From contig CADEDH010000052.1 of the NCBI GenBank assembly GCA_902826025.1, positions 1-47,184 on the forward strand: a stretch of 47,184 nt of DNA. The letters are read 5' to 3'. Shown in pieces: positions 30,966 to 39,023 of the stretch (positions are counted from its first letter, which is position 1; the number at the start of each line of letters is the position of its first letter). Source of the DNA: an uncultured Actinomycetes bacterium. Lineage in GTDB: Bacteria; Actinomycetota; Acidimicrobiia; Acidimicrobiales; SZUA-35. Under the pieces are notes generated by a model. That model made no database searches. It had not been told where the DNA came from and was given only the letters and a program-made list of their open reading frames with translations. A program made the position numbers and the translations under genes.

Positions 30966-32299
30966 GCCGCCACGATAGGCAGCACTTCGGGGGCACTGGG
31001 CAGCACGGAGGCGGCGTCGACCCCGAGCCAGGTCTGGGCCAGCGTGCCGAGGTAGACGTCGAAGGGCACGGCTACCTTCAGGTTCCCGTTGGCGTCGAGG
31101 TCGGCCAGCGACGGAGCCTGCCCGTAGCGGCCGGGCAGCACCGGGCCGAAGAGGAGCATGGTGGAGGCGGCCCCGTGGTCGAATCCGCTGCCGTTCTGCT
31201 TCACCCGGCGGCCGAACTCGCTGGTGGTGGCGACCAGCACCCGATTGCCCCAACCCAGGGCGTGCATCCTGGTCAGAAAGCCGTCGACGGCGGCGTTGAC
31301 CTTGCCCATCAGATCCGGGTACTTCCACTCGTGTCCGTCGTGGGTGTCGAACCCGGCCAGTCGGGCGTGCACGATCCGTAGGCCGATGTCGGCCTCCAGG
31401 AGCTGGGCGGCGGTGGCCAGGCCGACACCCAGCTCACCTCCGTCGGCGACCATCGGGTCCGCCTTGTCGAGCTTGGTCACCCCGTTGGGAAGTGCGGTGC
31501 TCGTTTGCAGGGCACCGCCGATCTCCAGCAACTGCTGCCAGGAGGCGGCCAGGCGGGAAGCCATCGGGCCCCCGGTGATCCCGGCGACCTTGCGGCGGTA
31601 CACGGGATAGATCCACTCGTCCTCGGTCAGCACGCTCAGCTGGTCGAGCGAGTCGATGGACAGGGTGGGGGCCTTGGCGTTGTGGAACCGGGGGGTGAAC
31701 CCGGCCACTGACAGCCCGACGGTTCCCTGGCCGGTGTCGAGGGCGTCGGCCAGGCGGGCCAGGAACCCGGAGCGGATGCTGTTGCGGCCGGTCGGGTCGC
31801 CCGTCTCCCAGCGGGCGACCATCTCGAAATGGCTGAGGCTGCCGTCGACCGGGCCCACCCCCTCCACCACCGCCTTCTGCCGGCGCCACAGACCGGTCAG
31901 CTCGGGATGGAGACCGACCTCGTCGTCCAGGGGCAGGACGTCGTCGGCCTTCACCGACATCCGGGGCCGTAGGTCGTAGTAGCGCCCGGAGTTGGCCGGT
32001 ACCACGGTGGACAGGCCGTCGTTGCCGCCCTCCAGCTCGATCACCACCAGGATCCGCTGCTCCACCGGGGCCGGGGTGAGGAGACCGGGGAGGGCGTCGA
32101 CGGCGGTGAGCCCGGGAGCTGCCGCCGGGGTCGGAGCGCCACCGGCAACGGGTGCCCCGGTGGGGCCGGGCGTGGTCTCGGGGGTGGCGGTGGGGGAGCC
32201 GCCCCGCCGGCCGACGGCCCACGAGGCGGCGCCGGCGCCACCGCCCAGGGCGAGGCCGCCCAGCATCTGGCGGCGGGTGAGGCGGGGGCCGGCGGTCAT
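30962..32299 (-). CDS. DUF1501 family Tat-exported protein
   Basis: 445 residues. The N-terminus has a twin-arginine signal (RLTRRQMLGGLALGGGAGAA), then a Pro/Thr/Ala linker from about residue 35 to 75, then the DUF1501 domain starting RILVVIELEGGNDGLSTVVP, with DLRPRMSVKADDVLPLDDEV, SLSHFEMVARWE and TSEFGRRVKQNGSGFDHGAA. The fold is related to alkaline phosphatase/sulfatase, with DHG-type metal ligands near the end; activity of the family is unknown. DUF1501 nearly always pairs with DUF1800, as here. The ATG at 32299 overlaps the upstream stop by 4 bases. Confidence 0.9.
   Translation of the reverse strand: MTAGPRLTRRQMLGGLALGGGAGAASWAVGRRGGSPTATPETTPGPTGAPVAGGAPTPAAAPGLTAVDALPGLLTPAPVEQRILVVIELEGGNDGLSTVVPANSGRYYDLRPRMSVKADDVLPLDDEVGLHPELTGLWRRQKAVVEGVGPVDGSLSHFEMVARWETGDPTGRNSIRSGFLARLADALDTGQGTVGLSVAGFTPRFHNAKAPTLSIDSLDQLSVLTEDEWIYPVYRRKVAGITGGPMASRLAASWQQLLEIGGALQTSTALPNGVTKLDKADPMVADGGELGVGLATAAQLLEADIGLRIVHARLAGFDTHDGHEWKYPDLMGKVNAAVDGFLTRMHALGWGNRVLVATTSEFGRRVKQNGSGFDHGAASTMLLFGPVLPGRYGQAPSLADLDANGNLKVAVPFDVYLGTLAQTWLGVDAASVLPSAPEVLPIVAA
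30972..30977 (-). promoter_or_regulatory. -10-like box of the FAD oxidase gene
   Basis: TATCGT on the minus strand, 6 nt before the ATG at 30965, within the last codons of the DUF1501 gene; a possible internal leaderless promoter. Confidence 0.35.
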
Positions 32300-33519
32300 G
32301 TCAGTTGGAACTCCGGGCTGCTGAGGGCGATGCTCCAACGCAGGTGGGCCAGGCTGGCGTCATCGAGCCGGGTGCCCTCGCCGGCCCGGCTGAGCGCGTC
32401 CAACGTGGCGTCTCCCACCACCAGCAGCCCGCACCGATCGAGGATCTCGTCAACCGTGGCGGCAGCGCCGCCCGGGATCTTGTCGATGTCGAGGTAGAGG
32501 GAGAGGCTGGTGCGCCGCAGCACCGAGTCGGCGTCGAGCCAGCGCTCGCCCACCGGCCAGCCGGCCACGTTGGGAGGTTCGTAGAGGGCCTGGCCCAGGT
32601 GGCGGGGGATCCACAGCTCGTTGAGGTCGGCCGCCGTCACCTGTTGGAAGGCCAGATACCACTCGAAGCCGGAACGGGGCCGGCGGTAGTGCTCGGCCCG
32701 GAGTTCGGGATCGTTCAGGATGCGGGTGACGAGCGGCTTGATCTCGAGCTGCTGGCCCTGCCACCAGGCGCCGAGGTCGGCGGCGGCCGGAACGCCCAGC
32801 TCCGTGCCCACCAGGTGGTACCACAGCTTGGCGGCGATGCGGGCCGCGGTTGCCGGGTGGTCGCACAGCCGGTCGACGATCGAGGCCACGTCCCACTGTT
32901 TCGTCTCGCCCAGGAAGCCGACCGGCTCGGTGGACGCCCGGGCCGGGTCGAAGCGGACGGCGTAGGAGCCGTCCTCCACCTGCCAGCCGGTCATGGCCCG
33001 GGCCGCCGCCCGTACGTCGGCCTCGCTGTAGTGGCCCACGCCGGTGGTGAACAGCTCCATCAGCTCCCGGGCCAGGTTCTCGTTGGGATGCTCGGCCGTG
33101 GATCCGTTGGCGTTCAGATACATGATCAGCGCCCCGTCCACGCAGAACTCCTGCAGCAGGGTCCGGAAGCTGCCCAGCGCGTTGCGGCGCAGCAGGTTGA
33201 GCTGAGGGCCGATGAGCTGCTGGTAGCCGGCGGCGTAGCGGTGGGTGGTGAGCACCGTGTGCCAGAAGAAGGCCATGCGGTCGATGAGGCCCGCCTCGGG
33301 CAGCACCATCCGGCCCATCCACCAGCCGACGATGTCGTCGCTCTCGCCCGAGGTGGGCGCCAGCTGCCCATCGGACGGGGCCTCGACCAGGGCCGTGACC
33401 GCGTCGGCCCAAGGAAGCGCCGCCAGTTCCTTCACCTTCGCCATGTCGACCCGCATCGTCGCCCGACGGGTGAGGAGAACGTACGCGGACAGCTCGGAGT
33501 TCCGATCCGCCATCTCCAC
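32296..33519 (-). CDS. DUF1800 family protein
   Basis: 407 residues. DUF1800 features: LPEAGLIDRMAFFWHTVLTT, LLQEFCVDGALIMYLNANGS, NENLARELMELFTTGVGHYS, AARAMTGWQVEDG and the C-terminal LGQALYEPPNVAGWPVGERW. Family function is unknown; it is genomically linked to DUF1501. No signal peptide is visible, unlike its partner. The GTG at 33519 lies 8 nt after TATAGT and is preferred; ATG 33513 is the alternative. First gene of a leftward operon whose third member is a flavin oxidase, so the pair might serve an exported oxidation or maturation process. Confidence 0.85.
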   Translation of the reverse strand: MEMADRNSELSAYVLLTRRATMRVDMAKVKELAALPWADAVTALVEAPSDGQLAPTSGESDDIVGWWMGRMVLPEAGLIDRMAFFWHTVLTTHRYAAGYQQLIGPQLNLLRRNALGSFRTLLQEFCVDGALIMYLNANGSTAEHPNENLARELMELFTTGVGHYSEADVRAAARAMTGWQVEDGSYAVRFDPARASTEPVGFLGETKQWDVASIVDRLCDHPATAARIAAKLWYHLVGTELGVPAAADLGAWWQGQQLEIKPLVTRILNDPELRAEHYRRPRSGFEWYLAFQQVTAADLNELWIPRHLGQALYEPPNVAGWPVGERWLDADSVLRRTSLSLYLDIDKIPGGAAATVDEILDRCGLLVVGDATLDALSRAGEGTRLDDASLAHLRWSIALSSPEFQLT

Positions 33520-33527
33520 TGGCGGGC

Positions 33528-33533
33528 ACTATA
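33528..33533 (-). promoter_or_regulatory. -10 box of the DUF1800-DUF1501-oxidase operon
   Basis: TATAGT on the minus strand (33533-33528), 8 nt before GTG 33519. The plus strand reads TATAGC at 33530-33535, 6 nt before ATG 33542, so divergent -10 elements overlap in the 22-bp gap. Confidence 0.5.
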
Positions 33534-33541
33534 GCCCCCCC

Positions 33542-34636
33542 ATGGCCCATACTGAGGCCGTGACCTCCACCTACAGCCCCGAACAGCTCCACCAGTACGT
33601 CGTCACCACCTGCCAGGCCATGGGCAGCGAGACGCTGGAGGCCACCTTGGTGGCCGACCAGCTGGTGGGGGCGAACCTGGCCGGCCACGACTCTCACGGG
33701 GTGGGGATGCTGCCCACCTACGTCGAGGCTGTGCGGGGCGGCCGGCTCAAGGTGAACCACCACGCCACCGTGGCCCGTGACTCGGGCTCGGTGCTGCTGA
33801 TCGAGGGCAACTGGGCCTTCGGTCAGGTGGCCGGGTACGAGGCGACCAACCTGGCCATCGAGCGGGCCCGGGAGACCGGGGTGGCTCTGATGGGGCTGCG
33901 CAACAGCTTCCACATCGGCCGCATCGGCCACTGGGGCGAGCAGTGCATCCGGGCCGGGATGGTGTCGATCAACTTCGTCAACGTGGCCGGCCACGAGCCG
34001 CTGGTGGCCCCCTACGGCGGGTCCGAGCCCCGGTTCGGCACCAACCCGGTGTGCATCGGCATCCCCGGGCGCGACGGCCAGCCCGCTGCCCTGCTCGACA
34101 TGGCCACCAGCGTGATCGCCATGGGCAAGGCCCGGGTGGCCAAGCTCAAGGGCGAACCGGTGCCCGAGGGCACCCTGCTCGACGGCGAGGGCCGGGTGAC
34201 GCGTGACCCCAACGGTATGTTCCGCCACCCCCGGGAGGGGGCCCTGATCGCCTTCGGCGAACACAAGGGGTCCGGGCTGGCCATCATGTGCGAGCTGCTG
34301 GGCGCAGCCCTGGTGGGCGGGCTGACCCTGGCCCCCAAGTGGGAGCGGGACGGGTCGGCCATCAACTCCATGCTGTCGATCGTGATCGACCCCGACTCGC
34401 TGACCAGCCGCGACGGCCTGGCGGCGGAGGCCGACGCCTTCCTCGACTACCTGCGGTCGTCGGCCCTGCGTGAGGGCTTCGAGGAGCTGCTGGTGCCGGG
34501 CGAGCCCGAGCAGCGGGCCCGGGAGGCCCGGGCGGCGGCGGTGCCGGTGGACGACGGCACCCTGCGCGAGCTGCGGGTGGCCGGCTCCAAGGCCGGCCTC
34601 AGCGAGGAGACCGTGGCTGGGTTGCTCGGGGGCTAG
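33542..34636 (+). CDS. Ldh family (malate/L-lactate/ureidoglycolate) NAD(P)-dependent dehydrogenase
   Basis: 364 residues, normal length for the family that is unrelated to classical Rossmann LDH. Signatures: VADQLVGANLAGHDSHGVGM with the active-site His/Asp region, GVALMGLRNSFHIGRIGHWG, NFVNVAGHEPLVAPYGGSEP, RFGTNPVCIGIPGRDGQP and FGEHKGSGLAIMCELLGAAL. It reversibly oxidises a 2-hydroxy acid; malate, sulfolactate and ureidoglycolate are all possible. The start is ATG 33542, or GTG 33560 after CATACT with 6-nt spacing; the choice does not affect the domain. Its end carries half of a 14-bp direct repeat. Confidence 0.85.
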   Translation: MAHTEAVTSTYSPEQLHQYVVTTCQAMGSETLEATLVADQLVGANLAGHDSHGVGMLPTYVEAVRGGRLKVNHHATVARDSGSVLLIEGNWAFGQVAGYEATNLAIERARETGVALMGLRNSFHIGRIGHWGEQCIRAGMVSINFVNVAGHEPLVAPYGGSEPRFGTNPVCIGIPGRDGQPAALLDMATSVIAMGKARVAKLKGEPVPEGTLLDGEGRVTRDPNGMFRHPREGALIAFGEHKGSGLAIMCELLGAALVGGLTLAPKWERDGSAINSMLSIVIDPDSLTSRDGLAAEADAFLDYLRSSALREGFEELLVPGEPEQRAREARAAAVPVDDGTLRELRVAGSKAGLSEETVAGLLGG

Positions 34637-34667
34637 CGCCCCCGCCGGCGCTTCGCGCCTCCCCCGT

Positions 34668-34695
34668 CTGCCGGTGGGGCCCCACCCACCGGCAG
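34668..34695. terminator. Strong hairpin between convergent genes
   Basis: CTGCCGGTGGG (34668-34678) and CCCACCGGCAG (34685-34695) make a perfect 11-bp stem with a 6-base loop, between the dehydrogenase and aminotransferase stops. No T-run on either side; bidirectional termination is probable. Confidence 0.65.
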
Positions 34696-34722
34696 CGCCT
34701 GCGGCGCTGGGTTGCTCGGTTC

Positions 34723-35805
34723 CTAAGCCGCGGCCACCTCGGCCAGGGTGGCCAGGAAGCGGTCGTTCTCCTCGGGCGAGCCGATCGTGACCCGTAGGCC
34801 CTCCCCCGGGAACGGGCGGGTCACCACGCCCTGGCGCTCCAGGGCCAGGTAGATCTCCTCGGTGCGGGGCCCGAGGGCCAGGAACACGAAGTTGGCCTGG
34901 GCGTCGGGCAGCTTCCAGCCGGCCCCCGTGAGGGCCCGCACCAGCCGGTGCCGCTCGGCCACCAGCAGCTCCAGTCGGGGCCGGATGTCGTCGAAGTGCT
35001 CGATGGCAGCCAGCGCCGCCGCCTGGACCAGGCTGTTCGTGCTGAACGGCAGCAGCAGCTTGTCGACGTCGACGATCAGCTCGGGATCGCCCACGGCGTA
35101 GCCCACGCGGAGCCCGGCCAGCCCGTAGGCCTTGGAGAACGTGCGCAGCACCACCACGTTGCGGTGGTGGGGCACCAGATCGGCCACCGGGTCGCCCAGG
35201 GCCGGGTCGGCGAACTCACGGTAGGCCTCGTCCACCACCACCACCACGTCGTCGGGGATCCGGGCCAGCAGCCCGGCGATGGCGGTGGTGGACACGGCGG
35301 TGCCGGTGGGGTTGTTCGGCGTGGCCAGCAGCACGAGCTTGGTCCGCTCGGTCACGGCGTCGGCCACCGCCGCCAGGTCGAAGGCGTGCTCCACCAGGGG
35401 GATACGCACCGGGGTGGCGCCCATCTCGGTGGTGAAGATGGGGTAGGCCTCGAACGAGATCCAGGGGAAGACGGCCTCGTCGCCGGGGTCGAGGTACAGC
35501 ATGCACACCTGGCGCAGCAGGCCGACCGAGCCGGGGCCGGTGGCGACCCGGTCCCGGTCGATCCCCAGCCAGCTGGCGATGGCGCCCCGCAGGGCCCCGG
35601 CCCCGTGGTCGGGGTACCGGTTCACGGTGGCGGCGGCCTCGCGGATGGCCTCCACCACCGCCGGGATCGGGGCGTAGGGGTTCTCGTTCGACGCCAGCTT
35701 GATGGCGTCGGTGATCCCGTGCTCCTCCTCGGCCTGCACGGCCGCCTTGCCCGGCTTGTAGACGGGCAGGGACACGGCCGAGGGCCTGATGCGACCAACT
35801 GACAT
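34723..35805 (-). CDS. HisC-like histidinol-phosphate/aromatic aminotransferase
   Basis: 360 residues, class I/II PLP aminotransferase of the HisC group. Seen: IKLASNENPYAPIPAVVEAI (substrate motif), LLATPNNPTGTAVSTTAI (PLP Asn), VVVVDEAYREFADPA (PLP Asp), and RTFSKAYGLAGLRVGYAVG with the Schiff-base Lys; the terminal Arg is in EGLRVTIGSPEEND. In this context, away from any his operon, it may be a broad aromatic aminotransferase (ArAT/Pat type) instead of dedicated HisC. The start at 35805 follows TAGACA at 7-nt spacing, which also contains the stop of the upstream gene; 10 bp separate them, so they are likely cotranscribed. Confidence 0.85.
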   Translation of the reverse strand: MSVGRIRPSAVSLPVYKPGKAAVQAEEEHGITDAIKLASNENPYAPIPAVVEAIREAAATVNRYPDHGAGALRGAIASWLGIDRDRVATGPGSVGLLRQVCMLYLDPGDEAVFPWISFEAYPIFTTEMGATPVRIPLVEHAFDLAAVADAVTERTKLVLLATPNNPTGTAVSTTAIAGLLARIPDDVVVVVDEAYREFADPALGDPVADLVPHHRNVVVLRTFSKAYGLAGLRVGYAVGDPELIVDVDKLLLPFSTNSLVQAAALAAIEHFDDIRPRLELLVAERHRLVRALTGAGWKLPDAQANFVFLALGPRTEEIYLALERQGVVTRPFPGEGLRVTIGSPEENDRFLATLAEVAAA

Positions 35806-35815
35806 GCCGTGTTGT

Positions 35816-36550
35816 CTACCCGGCCAGAGCGGCTTCCATCGCCGCCAGCCCGGCCAGTATGGCGGCGGCCCCGGCCTCGTCGACGGCGGCGTAGGCCGGC
35901 AGCACCATCTGATCGGTCAGCTCCTCGGCCGCGTTGTGCTTGGCCCGGTCCTCGTCGGTGATGGCGGGGGCCTCGGCGTAGCCGAAGGTGGTCACGTCGG
36001 CCGGCCGCTTGATGGCGTGGGCCACGGCCGGATCCAGGTTCTGAGCCCGGATGGCGGCCAGGTGGCACGACCCCCGGAACTCCCGCAGCACGGCCACCAG
36101 TTGCATGGCCCGGGCCGGCAGGTCGTCGGCCAGGGGCTCGGCCGAGATGGCGGCGTAGAGGGCCAGGGCCGCCGGGTCGGCGGCGTTGTTCACCGCCTCC
36201 AGGGCGGCGCAGAAGGCGTCGAGGTCGGCGATACCGGAGAACTTGGCCCGGCCGAAGGCGTGGAGGCACTCCATGTAGACCCGTCCCGCCTCCCGGGGGG
36301 CCAGCTTCTCCCGAGCTGAATCCCACATCTTGGCCACCAGGTCGGGGGCGAAGTAGCCGAAGGCGCTCTGCACCACCCGGGGCTCGACGTCGCCCAGCAC
36401 GCCGCCCCGGCCCAGGAAGTAGAAGCGGAACCCGTCGAGCCCCAACTCCTTGCCCCGGGGCACCGTGATCTCGCGGTCGAAGTAGTGGGCGGCGCCCAGG
36501 CTGCCGATCTTGGGGCAGGCTGCCTGCACCAGTTCTGTGGGGGTGGTCAT
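35816..36550 (-). CDS. SCO6745-like actinobacterial protein
   Basis: 244 residues, helical. It resembles the SCO6745 family through GFRFYFLGRGGVLGDVEPRV, VQSAFGYFAPDLVAKMWDSA and LHAFGRAKFSG. These conserved helices carry His and aromatic residues (AAHYFDRE at the N-terminus) that suggest a small-molecule or metal pocket. No function is established. AAGGAGA 7 nt before the ATG is a strong Shine-Dalgarno, unlike the leaderless genes around. It precedes the aminotransferase by 10 bp in a probable two-gene operon. Confidence 0.7.
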   Translation of the reverse strand: MTTPTELVQAACPKIGSLGAAHYFDREITVPRGKELGLDGFRFYFLGRGGVLGDVEPRVVQSAFGYFAPDLVAKMWDSAREKLAPREAGRVYMECLHAFGRAKFSGIADLDAFCAALEAVNNAADPAALALYAAISAEPLADDLPARAMQLVAVLREFRGSCHLAAIRAQNLDPAVAHAIKRPADVTTFGYAEAPAITDEDRAKHNAAEELTDQMVLPAYAAVDEAGAAAILAGLAAMEAALAG

Positions 36551-36661
36551 AGGGGGTCTCCTTGGTCGCGGACCGCATCATCTCAGCGCACCCCTACGAC
36601 CTGCACAAGATCACCCAGATCGGGGAGCGCCGGAGCCCATCACGGCCGGTCCTGGCTGCCA

Positions 36662-36667
36662 TACACT
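36662..36667 (+). promoter_or_regulatory. -10 box of the unknown gene at 36695
   Basis: TACACT, giving a start near 36674 and a 21-base leader with GGAGG (36681-36685) 9 nt before GTG 36695. Confidence 0.4.
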
Positions 36668-36694
36668 GTGAGGGGCGAACGGAGGCAGACGACC

Positions 36695-37306
36695 GTGCGG
36701 GTGTTCCCTGTTCTGAAACCGGCATCATGGCAGGGCTTGACCTATGGCGCCCGGGCCCACATATGGATCGGGACCCCGCAGGCGCCGGAGGTGGTGGTGG
36801 CCTACGGCTGCTACGACGGGGGCTTCGCCTCCTACATCACCAACGAAACCCCGGCCTACAACGATCCCGACGTGCTGGTGCGGGAGGCGTTCGACAACCT
36901 CAAGGCCCACGACGTCGAGCTCCAGGTGGTTGGCACCGGGGCCGACCGGGTGGTCATCGCCGCCGGCCCCTTCGCCGCCGAGCAGGTGCTGAGCGAACGC
37001 CACGTTCTGGCCATCCACGACCGGCTGGAATCGGCCGAGGTCGTGGTGTCGATCCCCCGACGCGACGCCCTGCTGGCCTGTCCGGCCGACGCCTCCGAGC
37101 AGCTCCGGCGCACGGTCACCGGCCTGCACCAGGAGGCGTGGCGGGGCTCGGGCCAGCCCGGCGAGCAGGTGCTCGACAACCAGGTGCTCGATGCGCTCAT
37201 CGTGTTCGCCGCCGGCCTCAAGGTCGACGTGATCCCGCTGGGGCGGCGGGCCGCCACCGCAGTTGGGGCCCCGGCTCGCTGGGGAGCCTGGTCGGCCGTT
37301 CAGTAG
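36695..37306 (+). CDS. Protein of unknown function
   Basis: 203 residues from GTG 36695, which has GGAGG 9 nt upstream. Not recognised. Seen: a beta-rich N-terminus (WQGLTYGARAHIWIGTPQAP, EVVVAYGCYDGG), a middle with NETPAYNDPDVLVREAFDNL, then VELQVVGTGADRVVIAAGPF and SERHVLAIHDRLESAEVVVS. The alternating strand/helix order and the segment PRRDALLACPADASEQLRRT suggest a globular cytosolic protein, perhaps with a distant relation to DUF1444. No membrane segment, signal or metal motif. The amidase follows after 10 bp but has its own TAGCGT box. Confidence 0.65.
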   Translation: MRVFPVLKPASWQGLTYGARAHIWIGTPQAPEVVVAYGCYDGGFASYITNETPAYNDPDVLVREAFDNLKAHDVELQVVGTGADRVVIAAGPFAAEQVLSERHVLAIHDRLESAEVVVSIPRRDALLACPADASEQLRRTVTGLHQEAWRGSGQPGEQVLDNQVLDALIVFAAGLKVDVIPLGRRAATAVGAPARWGAWSAVQ

Positions 37307-37309
37307 CGT
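37304..37309 (+). promoter_or_regulatory. -10 box, leaderless start of amidase gene
   Basis: TAGCGT ends 7 nt before the ATG at 37317 and overlaps the stop of the previous gene. Confidence 0.45.
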
Positions 37310-37316
37310 TCGCTCC

Positions 37317-38810
37317 ATGAGCGAACCCTGGGAGCTGACCGCCTGTGAGGCCCGAGACCAGATCGGGCGGGGTGAACTGTCTCCGGTGGAGCTGCTCGAA
37401 TCCTGTCTGGCCCGGATCGACGATGTCGACCCGGCAGTGAACGCCCTGGTGATCCGGGCCGACGAGCGGGCCCGGGCCGAGGCCCGGGCTGCAGCCGACG
37501 CCGTCACCCGGTCGGCGGGGGCCCGGTCGGCCGGGGAGCTGGGCCCGCTCCACGGGCTCCCGGTGGCCATCAAGGACCTCCAGGCCACGGCCGGGATCCG
37601 CACCACCTACGGCAGCCCCGACTTCGAGCACCACGTGCCGGCGGCCGACGCCGGAATCGTGCGCCGGGTGCGGGCGGCGGGCGGGATCGTGGTGGGCAAG
37701 ACCAACATCCCGGAGCGGAGCATCGGGGCCAACACGGTCAACCGCCTGTTCGGGGCGACTGGCAACCCCTTCGACACCGGGCGGACCTGTGGCGGCTCGT
37801 CGGGTGGCTCGGCCGTGGCCCTGGCCACCGGCATGGTGCCCCTGGCCACCGGCTCCGACCACGGGGGCAGCCTCCGGATCCCGGCCTGCTACTGCGGGGT
37901 GGTCGGCCACCGGGCCACCCCGGGGGTGGTGCCGTTCGAGGAGCGGTCGATCGCCCAGACGTTCTACTCCGTGCAGGGGCCGATGGGTCGCACCGTGGCC
38001 GACACCGCACTGCTGCTGTCGGTGGTGGCGGAGCGCGACCGGCCGGGTGACCCGATGGCGTTCCCCCTCGACGCGCCGGCCCTGCGGCGGCTGGAGCCGG
38101 TGGACCTGGGCAGCCTGCGGGTAGGGGTGAGCGAGGACCTGGGCGGGGTGTTGGTGTCGGGGGCGATCCGGCGGACGTTCGCCGACCGGGTGGCCCGGAT
38201 CGAGGGCCTGGTGGGCTCGGTGCGACCGGTGGCGGTGGATCTGCGGCCGGCGGCCGAGGTGGACTGGCTGCTGCGTAGCGACGTGTTCGTCACCCAGTAC
38301 CACTCCGAGGCCCAGGGGTGGGACGAGCGGTTCAACCCCAACATCCAGAACACCTACCGTTCGGCGCTGGCCACCCCCATGGAGCGGATCGCCGCCGCCC
38401 GCCGCACCCAGATGCGTCTCTACCAGCAGTTTCAGGCCCTGTTCGACCAGGTGGACGTGGTCCTGTGCCCGGGGGTCAGCGTGTCGCCCTTCCCCTGGCG
38501 GCAGCTCTACCCCCTGGAGGTCGACGGGGCCCCGGTCGAGAACTACATGGCCTGGCTCACCCTCACCGCCGCCATCACGGTGATCGGCCACCCGGTGACG
38601 GCCCTGCCCTGCGGCCTCGATGACGAGGCCATGCCCTTCGGGCTCCAGCTCATCGGCCCGGCCTACGGCGACCGGCGGCTGCTCTCGGCGGCCGCCGCCC
38701 TGGAGGCAGCGCTGACCGACGATCCGGTGACGGCCCGACCCGTGCCCCGCTTCGACGGGCCCCAACCCGAGACTCCGGCGCTGCGCACCGAGGGACGGCT
38801 GGTGCACTAG
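37317..38810 (+). CDS. Amidase signature family amidohydrolase
   Basis: 497 residues. The Ser-cisSer-Lys triad is in place: K86 in LPVAIKDLQATAG, the glycine/serine stretch CGGSSGGSAVALATG (cis-Ser about 162) and the nucleophile region GSDHGGSLRIPACYCG with S185. C-terminal PVTALPCGLDDEAMPFGLQL is also typical. It hydrolyses a carboxamide; indoleacetamide-, GatA- and FAAH-like uses share this signature and the substrate is not fixed by sequence. No gatB or gatC is adjacent, so a tRNA-amidating role is unlikely. Stands alone before a 213-bp intergenic region. Confidence 0.9.
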   Translation: MSEPWELTACEARDQIGRGELSPVELLESCLARIDDVDPAVNALVIRADERARAEARAAADAVTRSAGARSAGELGPLHGLPVAIKDLQATAGIRTTYGSPDFEHHVPAADAGIVRRVRAAGGIVVGKTNIPERSIGANTVNRLFGATGNPFDTGRTCGGSSGGSAVALATGMVPLATGSDHGGSLRIPACYCGVVGHRATPGVVPFEERSIAQTFYSVQGPMGRTVADTALLLSVVAERDRPGDPMAFPLDAPALRRLEPVDLGSLRVGVSEDLGGVLVSGAIRRTFADRVARIEGLVGSVRPVAVDLRPAAEVDWLLRSDVFVTQYHSEAQGWDERFNPNIQNTYRSALATPMERIAAARRTQMRLYQQFQALFDQVDVVLCPGVSVSPFPWRQLYPLEVDGAPVENYMAWLTLTAAITVIGHPVTALPCGLDDEAMPFGLQLIGPAYGDRRLLSAAAALEAALTDDPVTARPVPRFDGPQPETPALRTEGRLVH

Positions 38811-39023
38811 CTACCGGCAGGTAGGGAGGTCCTACGACCTATGTCCAATTACAAACCGCCGCGGCTCCTGTAAATCTTAAGAACGCACCGGTGCGAACCG
38901 GAGCCAATCACGGGTGGCCGATCGGGCAGGATGCGGTGCCGGTGTTCAGGTCGCAGTCGAGTCGGGATGGGTCCATTCCCTCGCTCCCGGGCCCCTCCCG
39001 GCTCGACGCGTCCTCTGCTCCCG
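38811..39023. other. Intergenic region with clustered palindromes
   Basis: A 213-bp space between convergent genes, with its first 80 bases richer in A/T than the surroundings. Visible: AGGTC-ctac-GACCT (38828-38841), GAC-ctat-GTC just after, TTACA (38849-38853) opposite TGTAA (38869-38873) centred on GCCGCGGC (38858-38865), the palindrome GCACCGGTGC (38885-38894), and a ten-codon ORF from ATG 38841 to TAA. No tRNA or known RNA recognised. The cluster looks regulatory but faces no gene start. Confidence 0.45.

Noticed and set aside
35816..35830. Leaderless promoter TAGACA for the aminotransferase
   Set aside because: The last base departs from TANNNT and the box contains the upstream stop codon; cotranscription with the upstream gene explains expression equally well.
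38811..38960. tRNA-Sec (selC) or other tRNA
   Set aside because: No cloverleaf, no TCA anticodon loop and no T-loop GTTCGA in the right place.
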